Both the position numbers and the translations under genes were made by a program. This document shows positions 1 to 8,196 of a stretch of DNA of 64,000 bases, piece after piece. Numbering within the stretch: position 1 is the first letter of the stretch; each line of letters starts with the position of its first letter. Under the pieces are notes generated by a model. It did no database searches, was not told where the DNA came from, and saw only the letters and a list, made by a program, of their open reading frames with translations. The DNA comes from Gelria sp. Kuro-4 (GTDB lineage: Bacteria > Bacillota > DTU030 > DUMP01): assembly GCF_019668485.1 (NCBI RefSeq), contig NZ_AP024619.1:2199757-2263756 (forward strand), in the 5' to 3' direction.

Positions 1-307
1 TAGGGTTGTTCCAAATGGTCAGGATCGAATCGGGAGCCATCAGGGAAGAGTCGGCCAAAGCGAAGAGAATGGCAACCCCTAGAAAGTCGGCCAGAAAGCC
101 GCAGAGCCACGCCTTGAAGATGTAGGAACGGAGCGCCCCACCCGGCAGGCTGAACTTCAGAAGCCTTAACGCGGCGCCGATCACCCCGGCATCAATCACC
201 AGGTTCACCAACAGAACAGGCAAATAAACAAGTGGAAAGAGGGGGGCAAAAAGCACCAGCCAGAGAGGAAAGATTACGTTATAGAGCGTACACCTTTTAT
301 CTTGCAC
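1..307 (-). CDS. membrane protein, partial (3' end outside window)
   Basis: The reading frame opens with GTG at 307 behind GGGGAG (8-nt spacing) and runs off the left edge after 102 codons without a stop. The visible part is very hydrophobic: a segment at about residues 9-40, a second at about 64-83, and short loops with few charges. It looks like a small polytopic inner-membrane protein. I recognise no family; the role is unknown. The ATG six bases upstream is out of frame and closes quickly, so GTG is the better start. Confidence 0.6.
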   Translation of the reverse strand, partial: MQDKRCTLYNVIFPLWLVLFAPLFPLVYLPVLLVNLVIDAGVIGAALRLLKFSLPGGALRSYIFKAWLCGFLADFLGVAILFALADSSLMAPDSILTIWNNP

Positions 308-517
308 TGCTTCATCTCCCCGTTCTTTAATTTAAGGCCTATATCTTGATCTATCTGGCACGGCGTCGGCGGAACACTGAATGCCTCCGGGAAATTCCCG
401 CGCAGCTGCCTGCTCTGCGTGCCGTACGCGCCACATGGGATGTAAAAGCGGGGACTCGGGCCTGGCTGCTCCCCTGCGGTTTTGGGGTGGTATTTCCACG
501 CAAAACCCGAGAAAGCC

Positions 518-1477
518 CTAGAACCAGCCCCGGCGGCGGAAGACAGCCATCATGGCGCCGGCCAAAAGGGCCATGACGCCGAGAACCGCAAAGTAGCCGT
601 AGCGCCACTGAAGCTCCGGCATGTAGCGGAAGTTCATCCCGTAAATCCCGGCGATGAGGCTGAGCGGCATCATGATGGTGGTGATGATGGTGAGCACCTT
701 CATGATTTCGTTCAGGCGGTTCGAGGTGATGGAAAGGTAAATCTCCACCGTGGAACTGGCCAGGTCGTGCAGGGTCTCCACCTGGTCGATAAGGCGCAGC
801 ATCTCGTTGTAAATGTCCAGGAAGAAGGCCCGGTTGTCCGGTTGTACCAGCTTAAACTCCGGAAAGGCCAGAAGGTTCATAATATCCCGCTGTGCCCCCA
901 AGACTTTGCGCAGCTTGATGGCCTGGCGCCGCAGCGTAAAAACCTGATTGAGGAGCCGCCGGGTCGGCCGGTGAAAGACCTCTTCTTCCAAACGCTCGAT
1001 TCTTTCCTCCGTACGGTCGAAGAAGGTGAAAAAGGTCTCGGTCAATGCCTCCAGCAGGCTGTAGAGGGCGAAGTCGAGACCCTTTTGGAAAAGCTGCGGG
1101 TCTTTCCGGTACTGCGCAAAGAGCTCTGTGAGGAAGGTCAGCTCTTCGTGGTGAACAGTGACCAGGTACCGGGGGCCGAGAAAAACGCTCAGCGCCGCGG
1201 TAATGGGCCGACGGCCCCGCTGCTCCGCCTGAACGTAGCGCAGCAGCAAAAAAGCGTACTCGTCGTACTGGCTCAGCTCCGGCCGGTAGTGCGGGCGGCG
1301 GCAGTCTTCCACCGCCAAAGGGTGAAAATGAAACACGCCGGTAAGTAGTTCCAGTTCCTCCGCGGTGGGTTCTACCAGATCCACCCAGGTGTAGGCGGCG
1401 GCCTTGCGGGGTGCAAATCCTTGACCGAGCTCCGTGCGCAGCCCCTGCTCTTCATCATAAACTAAAACCCGCAGCAT
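518..1477 (-). CDS. corA: CorA-family magnesium/divalent cation transporter
   Basis: Encodes 319 residues, a normal CorA length. CorA proteins form pentameric channels for Mg2+ (sometimes Co2+ or Ni2+) in the cytoplasmic membrane. The first ~255 residues are the soluble, helix-rich domain, including the conserved stretch FHFHPLAVEDC near residue 50. Two C-terminal membrane helices follow, and the selectivity signature GMN is at residues 280-282 in the context YGMNFRYMPEL. The tail ends in a basic FRRRGWF. It appears monocistronic, with 110 bp to the next minus-strand gene. Family assignment is secure; the ion carried cannot be told from sequence. Confidence 0.93.
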   Translation of the reverse strand: MLRVLVYDEEQGLRTELGQGFAPRKAAAYTWVDLVEPTAEELELLTGVFHFHPLAVEDCRRPHYRPELSQYDEYAFLLLRYVQAEQRGRRPITAALSVFLGPRYLVTVHHEELTFLTELFAQYRKDPQLFQKGLDFALYSLLEALTETFFTFFDRTEERIERLEEEVFHRPTRRLLNQVFTLRRQAIKLRKVLGAQRDIMNLLAFPEFKLVQPDNRAFFLDIYNEMLRLIDQVETLHDLASSTVEIYLSITSNRLNEIMKVLTIITTIMMPLSLIAGIYGMNFRYMPELQWRYGYFAVLGVMALLAGAMMAVFRRRGWF

Positions 1478-1587
1478 AAGCGACTCCTTCCGACCGTTTT
1501 CCTTAGTCTACCCCATTGCTCAACCCGGCTGCAATGCTTAGGCGCTCTTTTATCCCACCTTCGCCGGCCAAGCTCACCGACCGCGAC

Positions 1588-1785
1588 TCATCCTTCCAGT
1601 TTCGCTTCTGTACCGCCGGGTTTGCCGTCCTTTACTTCATTCACTGCCGGGGATTCGATTCCTTCGCGCAGAGCGAGGAACTTTTTAAGGTCCGCCAGCT
1701 CCTCCAGGATAAGCTTCGTATTGGCCCAAGCCAGAAAAGCAAACAGCGGGCCGGCAAGCCAGAGCACGTTAAGCAGCAGGCGCAT
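1588..1785 (-). CDS. small single-span membrane protein
   Basis: A 65-residue protein starting MRLLLNVLWLAGPLFAFLAW, so one N-terminal membrane helix (about residues 3-20), followed by a charged segment with short coiled-coil character (LILEELADLKKFLALREG) and a polar tail. The ATG at 1785 has a strong ribosome-binding site (AGAGGGGTG, 5-6 nt spacing), which is the main reason to accept such a short gene. It lies between corA and a divergent DUF1287 gene. No family recognised; function unknown. Confidence 0.6.
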   Translation of the reverse strand: MRLLLNVLWLAGPLFAFLAWANTKLILEELADLKKFLALREGIESPAVNEVKDGKPGGTEAKLEG

Positions 1786-1886
1786 GAATTCACCCCTCTT
1801 TATAGACGCCGGGAAAAGGGAATACGTTCCCCTGAAGCGAAGGTGTTTTTTATGCTGAGATTTAAGAAGGGACGTGGTCGAGTGCC

Positions 1887-2618
1887 ATGAAGCGAGTGCC
1901 GTTGGTCCTCATCCTGCTGGTCTTGGTCGCCGCCGTGTTCCTGAAAGATCCGTCCTTCGCCCCGGGCGGCGGGCCGAGCGGAGCGATAGTACCAGGGCCG
2001 GCCCCTACTCTGTCCCGAGACTCCCTGCCGGCCCCGGTCCCCACCGTTGCGGTGGAAACCATCACCCTGGACCATGACCAGGACGGGGACGGTATCCTGG
2101 ACCTGGCCGACATCGTCCAGGGGGCGCGGGCCTACGTAGAGACCCGGCCCCAATATAAAAACGCCTACTACGCCGGCGGATACCCCCCGCCGGGTGAAGG
2201 CGTTTGCACCGACGTTGTCTGGCAGGCTCTCCAGGCCGCCGGTTACGACCTTAAGGCCATGGTCGATAAGGACATCCGCGAAAACCTGCGCGCGTACCCC
2301 CGGGTGGCCGGTAAACCGGACCCGAACATCGACTTCCGCCGCGTGAAGAACCTGCACGTTTTCTTGAAGCGCCACGCCACGGCGCTCACCTTGGAGGTGA
2401 AACCCGGCGACGCTGAAAACCTTAAGGCCTGGCAGGGCGGTGACATCGTGGTCTTCGGCCCGCCTGTGGACCACATCGCCATCGTTTCCGACCGGCGCCG
2501 GCCCGACGGCGTCCCCCTGCTCCTTCACAACGCCGGACCCTACGCCGAGGAGGCCGACCGCCTCCTCACCTGGCCCTCGCCGCTCATCGGCCACCACCGT
2601 TTCCCCAAGCTGCCCTAG
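1887..2618 (+). CDS. DUF1287 domain-containing secreted protein
   Basis: Encodes 243 residues. Residues 1-20 are an uncleaved or cleaved signal/anchor (MKRVPLVLILLVLVAAVFLK), followed by a Pro/Gly-rich linker to about residue 57. A calcium-loop-like DHDQDGDGILDLAD segment begins near residue 62 and leads into a DUF1287 domain. That family has an NlpC/P60-like fold with a conserved Cys in GVCTDV (Cys107 here) and a His in DHIAIVSD; both are present, so an extracytoplasmic thiol hydrolase or amidase activity is plausible but not shown. Its 3' end overlaps the convergent adaptor gene by 4 bp. The ribosome-binding site is weak. Confidence 0.82.
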   Translation: MKRVPLVLILLVLVAAVFLKDPSFAPGGGPSGAIVPGPAPTLSRDSLPAPVPTVAVETITLDHDQDGDGILDLADIVQGARAYVETRPQYKNAYYAGGYPPPGEGVCTDVVWQALQAAGYDLKAMVDKDIRENLRAYPRVAGKPDPNIDFRRVKNLHVFLKRHATALTLEVKPGDAENLKAWQGGDIVVFGPPVDHIAIVSDRRRPDGVPLLLHNAGPYAEEADRLLTWPSPLIGHHRFPKLP

Positions 2619-3916
2619 CCCCGGCGGCCGCCCGCTCGCACGCGTTTTCCTGCTTTCAGCCCTTCTAACCCCGGGTTCTTGATGACTTCATCGCCCGCAG
2701 CCAGGCCGGCTTCGATCACCACCAGCTCCGTGGTTTCGAGGCCCTTTTTTACCGGCTGAATCCGCGCGCAGCCCGCTCGCACCACCCACACCGCGTCGCC
2801 GCCTTCGTACGGGAAAAGCGCCGTCTTGGGCACCGCCAGTTTGTTTTCCTGCTCCAGCACGGAAAACTCCACGTCCAGGGCGTAGCCGGGCCGCAGCTGC
2901 GGCACCTTTCCTTCGGGCCGGATGGTGACTTTCACGCGGCGCTCACTGAGCCCCAGGGCGGACACTTTTTCCACCGCCGCCGGAGCGATGGCTTTGACAG
3001 TTCCCGGAAACCTGTAGTCCCCGTCCCTTCTTTTCTGGATCAGCGTAACCTTCAGCCCGACTTTCACGGGGAGCACATCTTCAGTGAGCAGGTAGGCGTT
3101 GACTTCGTAGCCTTGATCGCCCGCCAGTTTCAGCAGCGGTACCTGTGGTGCGATCACCATTCCTTCCTCGGCCGTAAGCTCTTCCACCACGCCCGTGATG
3201 GGGGCGGTGATCCGGCTCCGGGCGATCTGGTACTCCAGCTGGCTTATCTGGGCCTCCACCGCTTCCAGCTGGCCTTGGAAGTACTGCCGGGCGGCGCCGG
3301 CTCCGGTTGAACCAAGGGCCGGTGCCGCCTGACCGGCGGCCTGTCCCCTGTGACCCGCCTGCTCTCGCAGCAGCTCGAGCCTCGACTCCTGTTGAGCGGC
3401 CGCGTTTTGCAGCTGCTCCACCGCCCGCTCGGCGGCAAGAAGCTCCACCTGGGTCGCCGCGCCGGCCTCATACAGGTACTTGGTCCGCCGGTAATCCTCC
3501 CTGCTTTTCGCCAACTGGCGCTGGGTTTCTGCGAGCGCCAGTTGCTGCTCCTCTACCTGCTGCTGAATTTCCTGGATTGATTTTTCCATCTGGCCGGCCA
3601 GGCTCCTCAGCTGGGCTTGGAGCTGAGCCAGCTGGTACTCCAACTCCTTGGTGCTAAGCTCGACCAGCAGATCCCCCTGGGCCACCTTCTGCCCCTCCTG
3701 GACGGCCAAACGGGTGATCTCACCACCGACGGGGCTGTACACCAGGCGGTCCTCTACCGCTTCCACGATCCCTTCTTCCTTGAACACCTGGGCCACCGTC
3801 TGCGGTTTTACCTCAATCAGCTCCGCCGTGAGAGGCTGCACGGCCGCAGAGGCGACCGACACGGCCGCCAGCACCCCCAGGACCACCAAAGCTCCCCACT
3901 TCACGGACTTCTTCAC
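2615..3916 (-). CDS. HlyD/RND-type periplasmic adaptor (membrane fusion protein)
   Basis: Encodes 433 residues. It starts with an N-terminal membrane anchor/signal (residues 1-25), then the first half of a lipoyl-like barrel-sandwich domain (VYSPVGGEITRLAVQEGQKV), a long coiled-coil hairpin rich in Gln/Glu/Leu (about residues 95-250), and the second lipoyl half (SRITAPITGVVEELTAEEGM). Beta-barrel and membrane-proximal domains follow. In Gram-positives such adaptors work with MacB-like ABC exporters, and the two genes upstream in the same direction are exactly that pair. It is the last gene of the three-gene operon, 19 bp after the permease. The substrate cannot be inferred. Confidence 0.88.
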   Translation of the reverse strand: MKKSVKWGALVVLGVLAAVSVASAAVQPLTAELIEVKPQTVAQVFKEEGIVEAVEDRLVYSPVGGEITRLAVQEGQKVAQGDLLVELSTKELEYQLAQLQAQLRSLAGQMEKSIQEIQQQVEEQQLALAETQRQLAKSREDYRRTKYLYEAGAATQVELLAAERAVEQLQNAAAQQESRLELLREQAGHRGQAAGQAAPALGSTGAGAARQYFQGQLEAVEAQISQLEYQIARSRITAPITGVVEELTAEEGMVIAPQVPLLKLAGDQGYEVNAYLLTEDVLPVKVGLKVTLIQKRRDGDYRFPGTVKAIAPAAVEKVSALGLSERRVKVTIRPEGKVPQLRPGYALDVEFSVLEQENKLAVPKTALFPYEGGDAVWVVRAGCARIQPVKKGLETTELVVIEAGLAAGDEVIKNPGLEGLKAGKRVRAGGRRG

Positions 3917-3935
3917 GTTCCTCCACTCCTCACCG

Positions 3936-6299
3936 TCACTCTCTTTCCTTCAGTACCTCCACCAGGTCCAGCTGCCTGATCCGGCGGGCCACCCACTGCT
4001 GGGCCAGCCAGATGGCGAGCATGGTGCCCAGCAGGGCCTCAAGCAAAGCCGCCGGAGTGGTCCCCGCCGGCAGGGAGTACAGGTCGCTGCTCATGCTCCG
4101 GGCCAGAACTTGATTCAGCACCGCCGTCAGGGGTATGCCCGCGATTATACCGCACACCCCCAGGAGCCACTGTTCCACCGAGACCGCCTCCAACACCTCG
4201 CCCGGCCGCATCCCCAAGACGCGCAGCGAAGCCAGCTCCCTTTTCCTTTCTGCCAGGGAGATGATGCTCGAGTTGTACACGATGGCAAAACCGGTCACCA
4301 CCGCCAGCAGGGCCATGCTGTACAGCATGTACCGGGAGGAACCGATGAGTTCGCGAAAGAGGTCGACGGCCTGCCGCCTTTCTTCGAACATCCCGGTGTA
4401 CGGCGCCGTCTCATACTTCTCCTTGAGCGCCGGGATGCACCCCTTATCCACGGCAATAACGAGTGACGTGGCCATCTCACCCTGGCGCAAAAGGCCCAGC
4501 AGCGTGTTCTGGTTCAGGTAGACATTGGCGCCGAGGTACTGCGGAACGATGCCCGCCACGTCCACGTACACCGGCGACTCCTCAGCCCACACGCTTTCCA
4601 GCCGCAGCCGGTCCCCTACCTGGGCGTCGAGTTTCGCCGCCACCTGCTCGGAGAGCACCACACCTCCCTCCGGTATCGCCACCGGACTACCCCGCTTGTC
4701 CAGGGGTGTGTACAGCTGGGCGGCCGGGGGCAGGCCCAAGGCGGCCACACTCTTCTTACGGTGCTCGTGCTGCAGGGTCACCGGGACCTCCAGCAGCGGT
4801 TCCACCCGTTTGACCCCGGGCTCATCCTCCAGCTCCCTTACCACCGCTGTCAATGGCAGGGGGCGTGTGAAGCTGATCTTCACGTCGTACTGCTGCACCT
4901 TGGTGAACTGCTCCAGCACCATGGTGTCCATCAGGCCGTTCAGGGACCACACTACCGCTATCAGGCTGAAGGTAAAGGTGACGCCCAGCAAGGTGAAAAG
5001 ACTCCGCGCCCGGTTGCGCAGGGCATTGCGCACGGCCATGCGCCCCGGCACGGTGAACGCCGCCCAGACCACCCGCAGGCGTTCCAAGGAAGATTTGCCC
5101 TTGAAAAGCGGGACGGGAGGATGCAGGGCATCCGCCGGCCGGAGTCTCAGGACGCCTTTGGTCCCCTGGTAGGCGGCGAAGAGGCTGAAAGCGGTGGAGA
5201 GCAGCACCCCAGAGACAAAATACGCCCGGGAAAACCGGCCGCTCAGGTTGGGCAGGCTGAAGTACTGCGCATAAAGCCGGGTCAGCGAAAAGGACAGCGC
5301 CGTGCCCAGGAGCCCGCCCACCACACCTCCCACCAAGCCCACCAGCAGGCCGTAAGACAGATAGTGCAGGAGAATCTCGCGCGGGCGGTAACCAAAGGCC
5401 TTCAGGGTACCGATCTGCCCCCGCTGCGCCTCCACCAGCCTTTTCAACATGATGTACAGTATGAGGGCGGCGATGGTCAGGAACAACACGGGTACACTCT
5501 GCGCCATCTTCGCCAGTCCGTCCAGTTCTTGTGTCAGGATCGCATTGCTGGCCTGGTCCTTGCGCGGGATGAGGCTCTCCAGGCCGTACCGCGTCAGCTC
5601 CGCCTTCAGGCGCGGTTCCACATCTTCAAACTTGTAGCCGGGACGCAGCGTGAAGACGATGTCATTGACCCGGCCCTTCTGGTTGAACAAGCTCTCCATG
5701 ACCGTGTAAGGCAGGTAGGCCACCTCAAACCCCGCGGGATCGGGGAAGATGTTCTGCCCGCCCTTGATGGCATAAACGAACTCCGGGCTTTGGCCGCTGC
5801 CGGCCACGGGCAGTTCCACCTTTTTGCCGGCAATGGCTACGGTAAGGGGTTGGCCCAGGGACAGCCGGTGGGCGGTGAAAAACTTGTCGCCCACGAGGAG
5901 CGCCCGCTCATTACCGTGCGGAAAGGCACCGCGCAGGAGCTGAACCCCATTCAGCAGAAAGGGCTGGGACTGGTCCAACGAAACAAATCTCAGATAGATG
6001 TTCTTGTCTTCATTGAGACCCAAGACCCGGACGTCCTTGACCAGCCGCCCTTGGACTTCCGCTATACCTTCTATCGCGGCGAGTTTCTTCACCTCAGTAT
6101 ACGGCATGGCCCGGACCTGGGCAAAACCATCGGCCAGATGATACTCTTGGTAAAATTGCTCGCGGGCGATAAAGAGATTGTCCCTGGCCATTAACATGCC
6201 GGTGTAGGTTAAGAGGCCGATGATCAGCACCACTGCGCACGCCAGGTACGCCGTTTTGTTCTCCCCAATGTCGCGCAGCATTTTCCGCAGGAGGATCAC
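3936..6299 (-). CDS. MacB/FtsX-like ABC transporter permease
   Basis: Encodes 787 residues with two repeats of the FtsX/MacB core. There is an N-terminal membrane helix (about 17-35), a large extracytoplasmic domain (about 40-255), a cluster of three or more helices (about 265-375), then another helix near 430, a second extracytoplasmic domain, and three C-terminal helices. This duplicated ten-helix plan is typical of type VII (mechanotransmission) ABC permeases used for lipoprotein, peptide or antibiotic export. The start overlaps the upstream ATPase stop by 4 bp, indicating translational coupling. Together with the adaptor it forms a tripartite efflux system; its ligand is unknown. Confidence 0.88.
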   Translation of the reverse strand: MILLRKMLRDIGENKTAYLACAVVLIIGLLTYTGMLMARDNLFIAREQFYQEYHLADGFAQVRAMPYTEVKKLAAIEGIAEVQGRLVKDVRVLGLNEDKNIYLRFVSLDQSQPFLLNGVQLLRGAFPHGNERALLVGDKFFTAHRLSLGQPLTVAIAGKKVELPVAGSGQSPEFVYAIKGGQNIFPDPAGFEVAYLPYTVMESLFNQKGRVNDIVFTLRPGYKFEDVEPRLKAELTRYGLESLIPRKDQASNAILTQELDGLAKMAQSVPVLFLTIAALILYIMLKRLVEAQRGQIGTLKAFGYRPREILLHYLSYGLLVGLVGGVVGGLLGTALSFSLTRLYAQYFSLPNLSGRFSRAYFVSGVLLSTAFSLFAAYQGTKGVLRLRPADALHPPVPLFKGKSSLERLRVVWAAFTVPGRMAVRNALRNRARSLFTLLGVTFTFSLIAVVWSLNGLMDTMVLEQFTKVQQYDVKISFTRPLPLTAVVRELEDEPGVKRVEPLLEVPVTLQHEHRKKSVAALGLPPAAQLYTPLDKRGSPVAIPEGGVVLSEQVAAKLDAQVGDRLRLESVWAEESPVYVDVAGIVPQYLGANVYLNQNTLLGLLRQGEMATSLVIAVDKGCIPALKEKYETAPYTGMFEERRQAVDLFRELIGSSRYMLYSMALLAVVTGFAIVYNSSIISLAERKRELASLRVLGMRPGEVLEAVSVEQWLLGVCGIIAGIPLTAVLNQVLARSMSSDLYSLPAGTTPAALLEALLGTMLAIWLAQQWVARRIRQLDLVEVLKERE

Positions 6300-7000
6300 C
6301 AGGACACCTCCTCCGCCGCCACCGGATGGGCCACCTTTTCCGTACGCTCGATCCGACCGTCTTTGAGGTGAAAGATCCGATCCGCCATGCGCGCAATGCC
6401 GGCATTGTGCGTGATAATGGCGACTGTTTTTTTGTAGCGCTGATTGAAGTCCCTCAGCACCTTCAACACCTGAATGCCGGTGGCCGAATCCAGCGCTCCG
6501 GTGGGCTCGTCGCAGAGGAGCAGCTCCGGGTTCTTCGCCACCGCCCGGGCGATGGCCACCCGCTGCTGCTGGCCGCCCGAAAGCTGCGCCGGGAAATGGT
6601 CCGCCCGGTCCGCCAGCCCCACCTGAGCCAACACGTCGGCCGCCGAAAGAGGGTTCTTGGCGATCTCCACCGCTAGCAACACATTCTCGTAAGCAGTGAG
6701 ATTGGGCATCAGGTTATAGAACTGGAAAACAAACCCCACGGCGTCCCGGCGGTATTCGGTGAGCACCTGTTCTGAAGCACCGTGCAGGGGCCGGTCGCGG
6801 TAGTAGATCTCGCCGGAACTCGCCACATCCATGCCGCCGATCAGGTTGAGCATGGTGCTCTTGCCCGAACCGCTGGGACCCAGCACCACGATGAATTCGC
6901 CCGCGTAGATGTCGAAGTCGACTCCCCTGAGCGCCTCTACGCGCACCTCGCCCATCTGATAGTACTTGGTAAGCTTACGGGCCCGAAGAATAACGTCCAT
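6296..7000 (-). CDS. ABC transporter ATP-binding protein (MacB/LolD type)
   Basis: A 234-residue ATPase subunit. The Walker A motif GPSGSGKST is at residues 41-49, the Q-loop near FVFQFYNL, the signature LSGGQQQ at 140-146, Walker B LLLCDEPT at 160-167, and an H-loop in IITHN. Length and motif order match LolD/MacB/FtsE-like ATPases that drive mechanotransmission exporters. It is the first gene of the exporter operon and overlaps the permease start by 4 bp. The ATG at 7000 follows GGTGAGG with ordinary spacing. Confidence 0.92.
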   Translation of the reverse strand: MDVILRARKLTKYYQMGEVRVEALRGVDFDIYAGEFIVVLGPSGSGKSTMLNLIGGMDVASSGEIYYRDRPLHGASEQVLTEYRRDAVGFVFQFYNLMPNLTAYENVLLAVEIAKNPLSAADVLAQVGLADRADHFPAQLSGGQQQRVAIARAVAKNPELLLCDEPTGALDSATGIQVLKVLRDFNQRYKKTVAIITHNAGIARMADRIFHLKDGRIERTEKVAHPVAAEEVSW

Positions 7001-7463
7001 CGCTCCTCATCCCTCACCCTGGAACTCCGTGGCGCCGCTGCCACCCGCCCGGTAAGGCACGTACTCCTCTTACACCTCCTCAAGCGCTGATCCTCGGCCG
7101 GCAGCTCTCTTACACCCTTCAGCCTGACTCTCCGTTTGTTCCCCACGTTTTTCAATCCCGCGCCAAAAGTTTTCCACCGGCGTCTTGATGTTCTGCTCCA
7201 GCCGCGCCTCGTCAACTCAGTGAGGCCAGGAGTTGAAAAGCAGTAGATAAGTAAGAGTTACTCCCTTGGCTAATCGGCCTATGGTCTCATCAACCTTATC
7301 ACTTTCCAACCTGAAATAAACATCGCCGTCTCGTCTTTATTTCCGCCATGAACTTTTCTTTTATTGTTGAATCCTCCGTTTTCCTCATACCTCAAATTTT
7401 CTCATACCTCAAAAGGGCAACAATGATTTCTCGGAGCTTCCAGCTGTCTCAGCCAGCTATTCC
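7001..7463. other. 463-bp intergenic region with a possible gene remnant
   Basis: No complete gene is convincing here. On the minus strand, 7070-7216 reads without a stop for 48 codons in a hydrophilic, Glu/Lys/Arg-rich frame and ends in TAA, but it has no start codon after the upstream TGA. It may be the decayed 3' end of a gene once next to the exporter (regulators often sit there) or chance. The half at 7217-7463 is markedly AT-richer than its neighbours and contains the duplicated string CTCATACCTCAAA. No promoter or terminator could be assigned with confidence. Confidence 0.4.
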
Positions 7464-7760
7464 TTACCCTCGCCTGTAAACCTCTACCCCCTCCTCCTCG
7501 ATCCGCAAGCGTAGGCGGCCGCTCTCGAGCCCGTTCATATCCACAACATCGATCTTGTAAATCCCCGCCGCTTCATCCAAATCCAAGGACAAATCCGGCG
7601 GTAGTGCTCCTTCGCAGTAAACGGCAAGGTCGATATCTGAATTGTATTTGTGGTCTCCCCTGGCCCGCGACCCAAAGACAACCGCTCGCAAAACGTTCTC
7701 CCTTTTCGCCAGTTCCCGAACGATGGCTTGCAGAACAGGCTCCGGCAGACCGAACTTCAT
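7464..7760 (-). CDS. MNT-type nucleotidyltransferase (MntA-like)
   Basis: A 98-residue minimal nucleotidyltransferase. The polymerase-beta signature GSRARGDHKYNSDIDLAV sits at about residues 30-47, with the metal-binding DxD as DID, and a third acidic residue is plausible in KIDVVD. These proteins usually pair with a HEPN-like or HI0074-like partner; in MntA-HEPN (type VII) toxin-antitoxin systems the MNT protein AMPylates and silences the toxin. Its start overlaps the upstream partner's stop by 4 bp (ATGA). The catalytic motif is intact. Its target is not known. Confidence 0.85.
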   Translation of the reverse strand: MKFGLPEPVLQAIVRELAKRENVLRAVVFGSRARGDHKYNSDIDLAVYCEGALPPDLSLDLDEAAGIYKIDVVDMNGLESGRLRLRIEEEGVEVYRRG

Positions 7761-8155
7761 TTGACTATTGCCTCCATTCGGAAGACAAGGGCGGCAAACT
7801 GGTCCAGATACTTCTCCTTCACTCTGGCGTAAATCTCCTTGGCCCGTTCCTGATTGTACGTATAAGCAGTGAGGTTACGGTCGCTGATCATCTCGATCCA
7901 CACATCCCCGTCCAAGATCAACTCCGCCGCAAAAGCTTCTTTGAAAGCCGACCGCGGCGAATTGATGACTGCTAATCCTTGGTATTCTAAGTATGCCTTG
8001 ATAAGCTTCCAAGCCAGCTCATAGGTGAACTCAAAGCGCTGGATGACCGCATCGTAGATCAGCGGATTGGACTCGTCTTCTTCCACAGCCTCTTTAAGCC
8101 TGAGCACCGCTCGTCTGTACTCTTCCAGTCTTTCCTGTAACCGCTCGGCGTCCAT
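7757..8155 (-). CDS. HI0074-family nucleotidyltransferase substrate-binding protein
   Basis: A 132-residue helical protein starting MDAERLQERLEEYRRAVLRL. It shows the HI0074 pattern, including IQRFEFTYELAWKLIKAYLEYQG and a C-terminal ARVKEKYLDQFAAL helix. I chose the ATG at 8155 because it has GAAAGGAG 8 nt upstream; a longer frame to 8230 would overlap the upstream methyltransferase. HI0074/HI0073 pairs are structurally like HEPN/MNT modules and are often treated as toxin-antitoxin-like. The canonical HEPN RNase motif RxxxxH is not evident, so toxicity is uncertain. Confidence 0.85.
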   Translation of the reverse strand: MDAERLQERLEEYRRAVLRLKEAVEEDESNPLIYDAVIQRFEFTYELAWKLIKAYLEYQGLAVINSPRSAFKEAFAAELILDGDVWIEMISDRNLTAYTYNQERAKEIYARVKEKYLDQFAALVFRMEAIVK

Positions 8156-8196
8156 CGACGATGCTCCTTTCGTAGGCCCGGAATCAGCGTTGGTCG

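Noticed and set aside
6937..7215. 92-codon minus-strand frame overlapping the exporter ATPase start
   Set aside because: It overlaps a secure gene in another frame, is Arg-rich and has no plausible ribosome-binding site.
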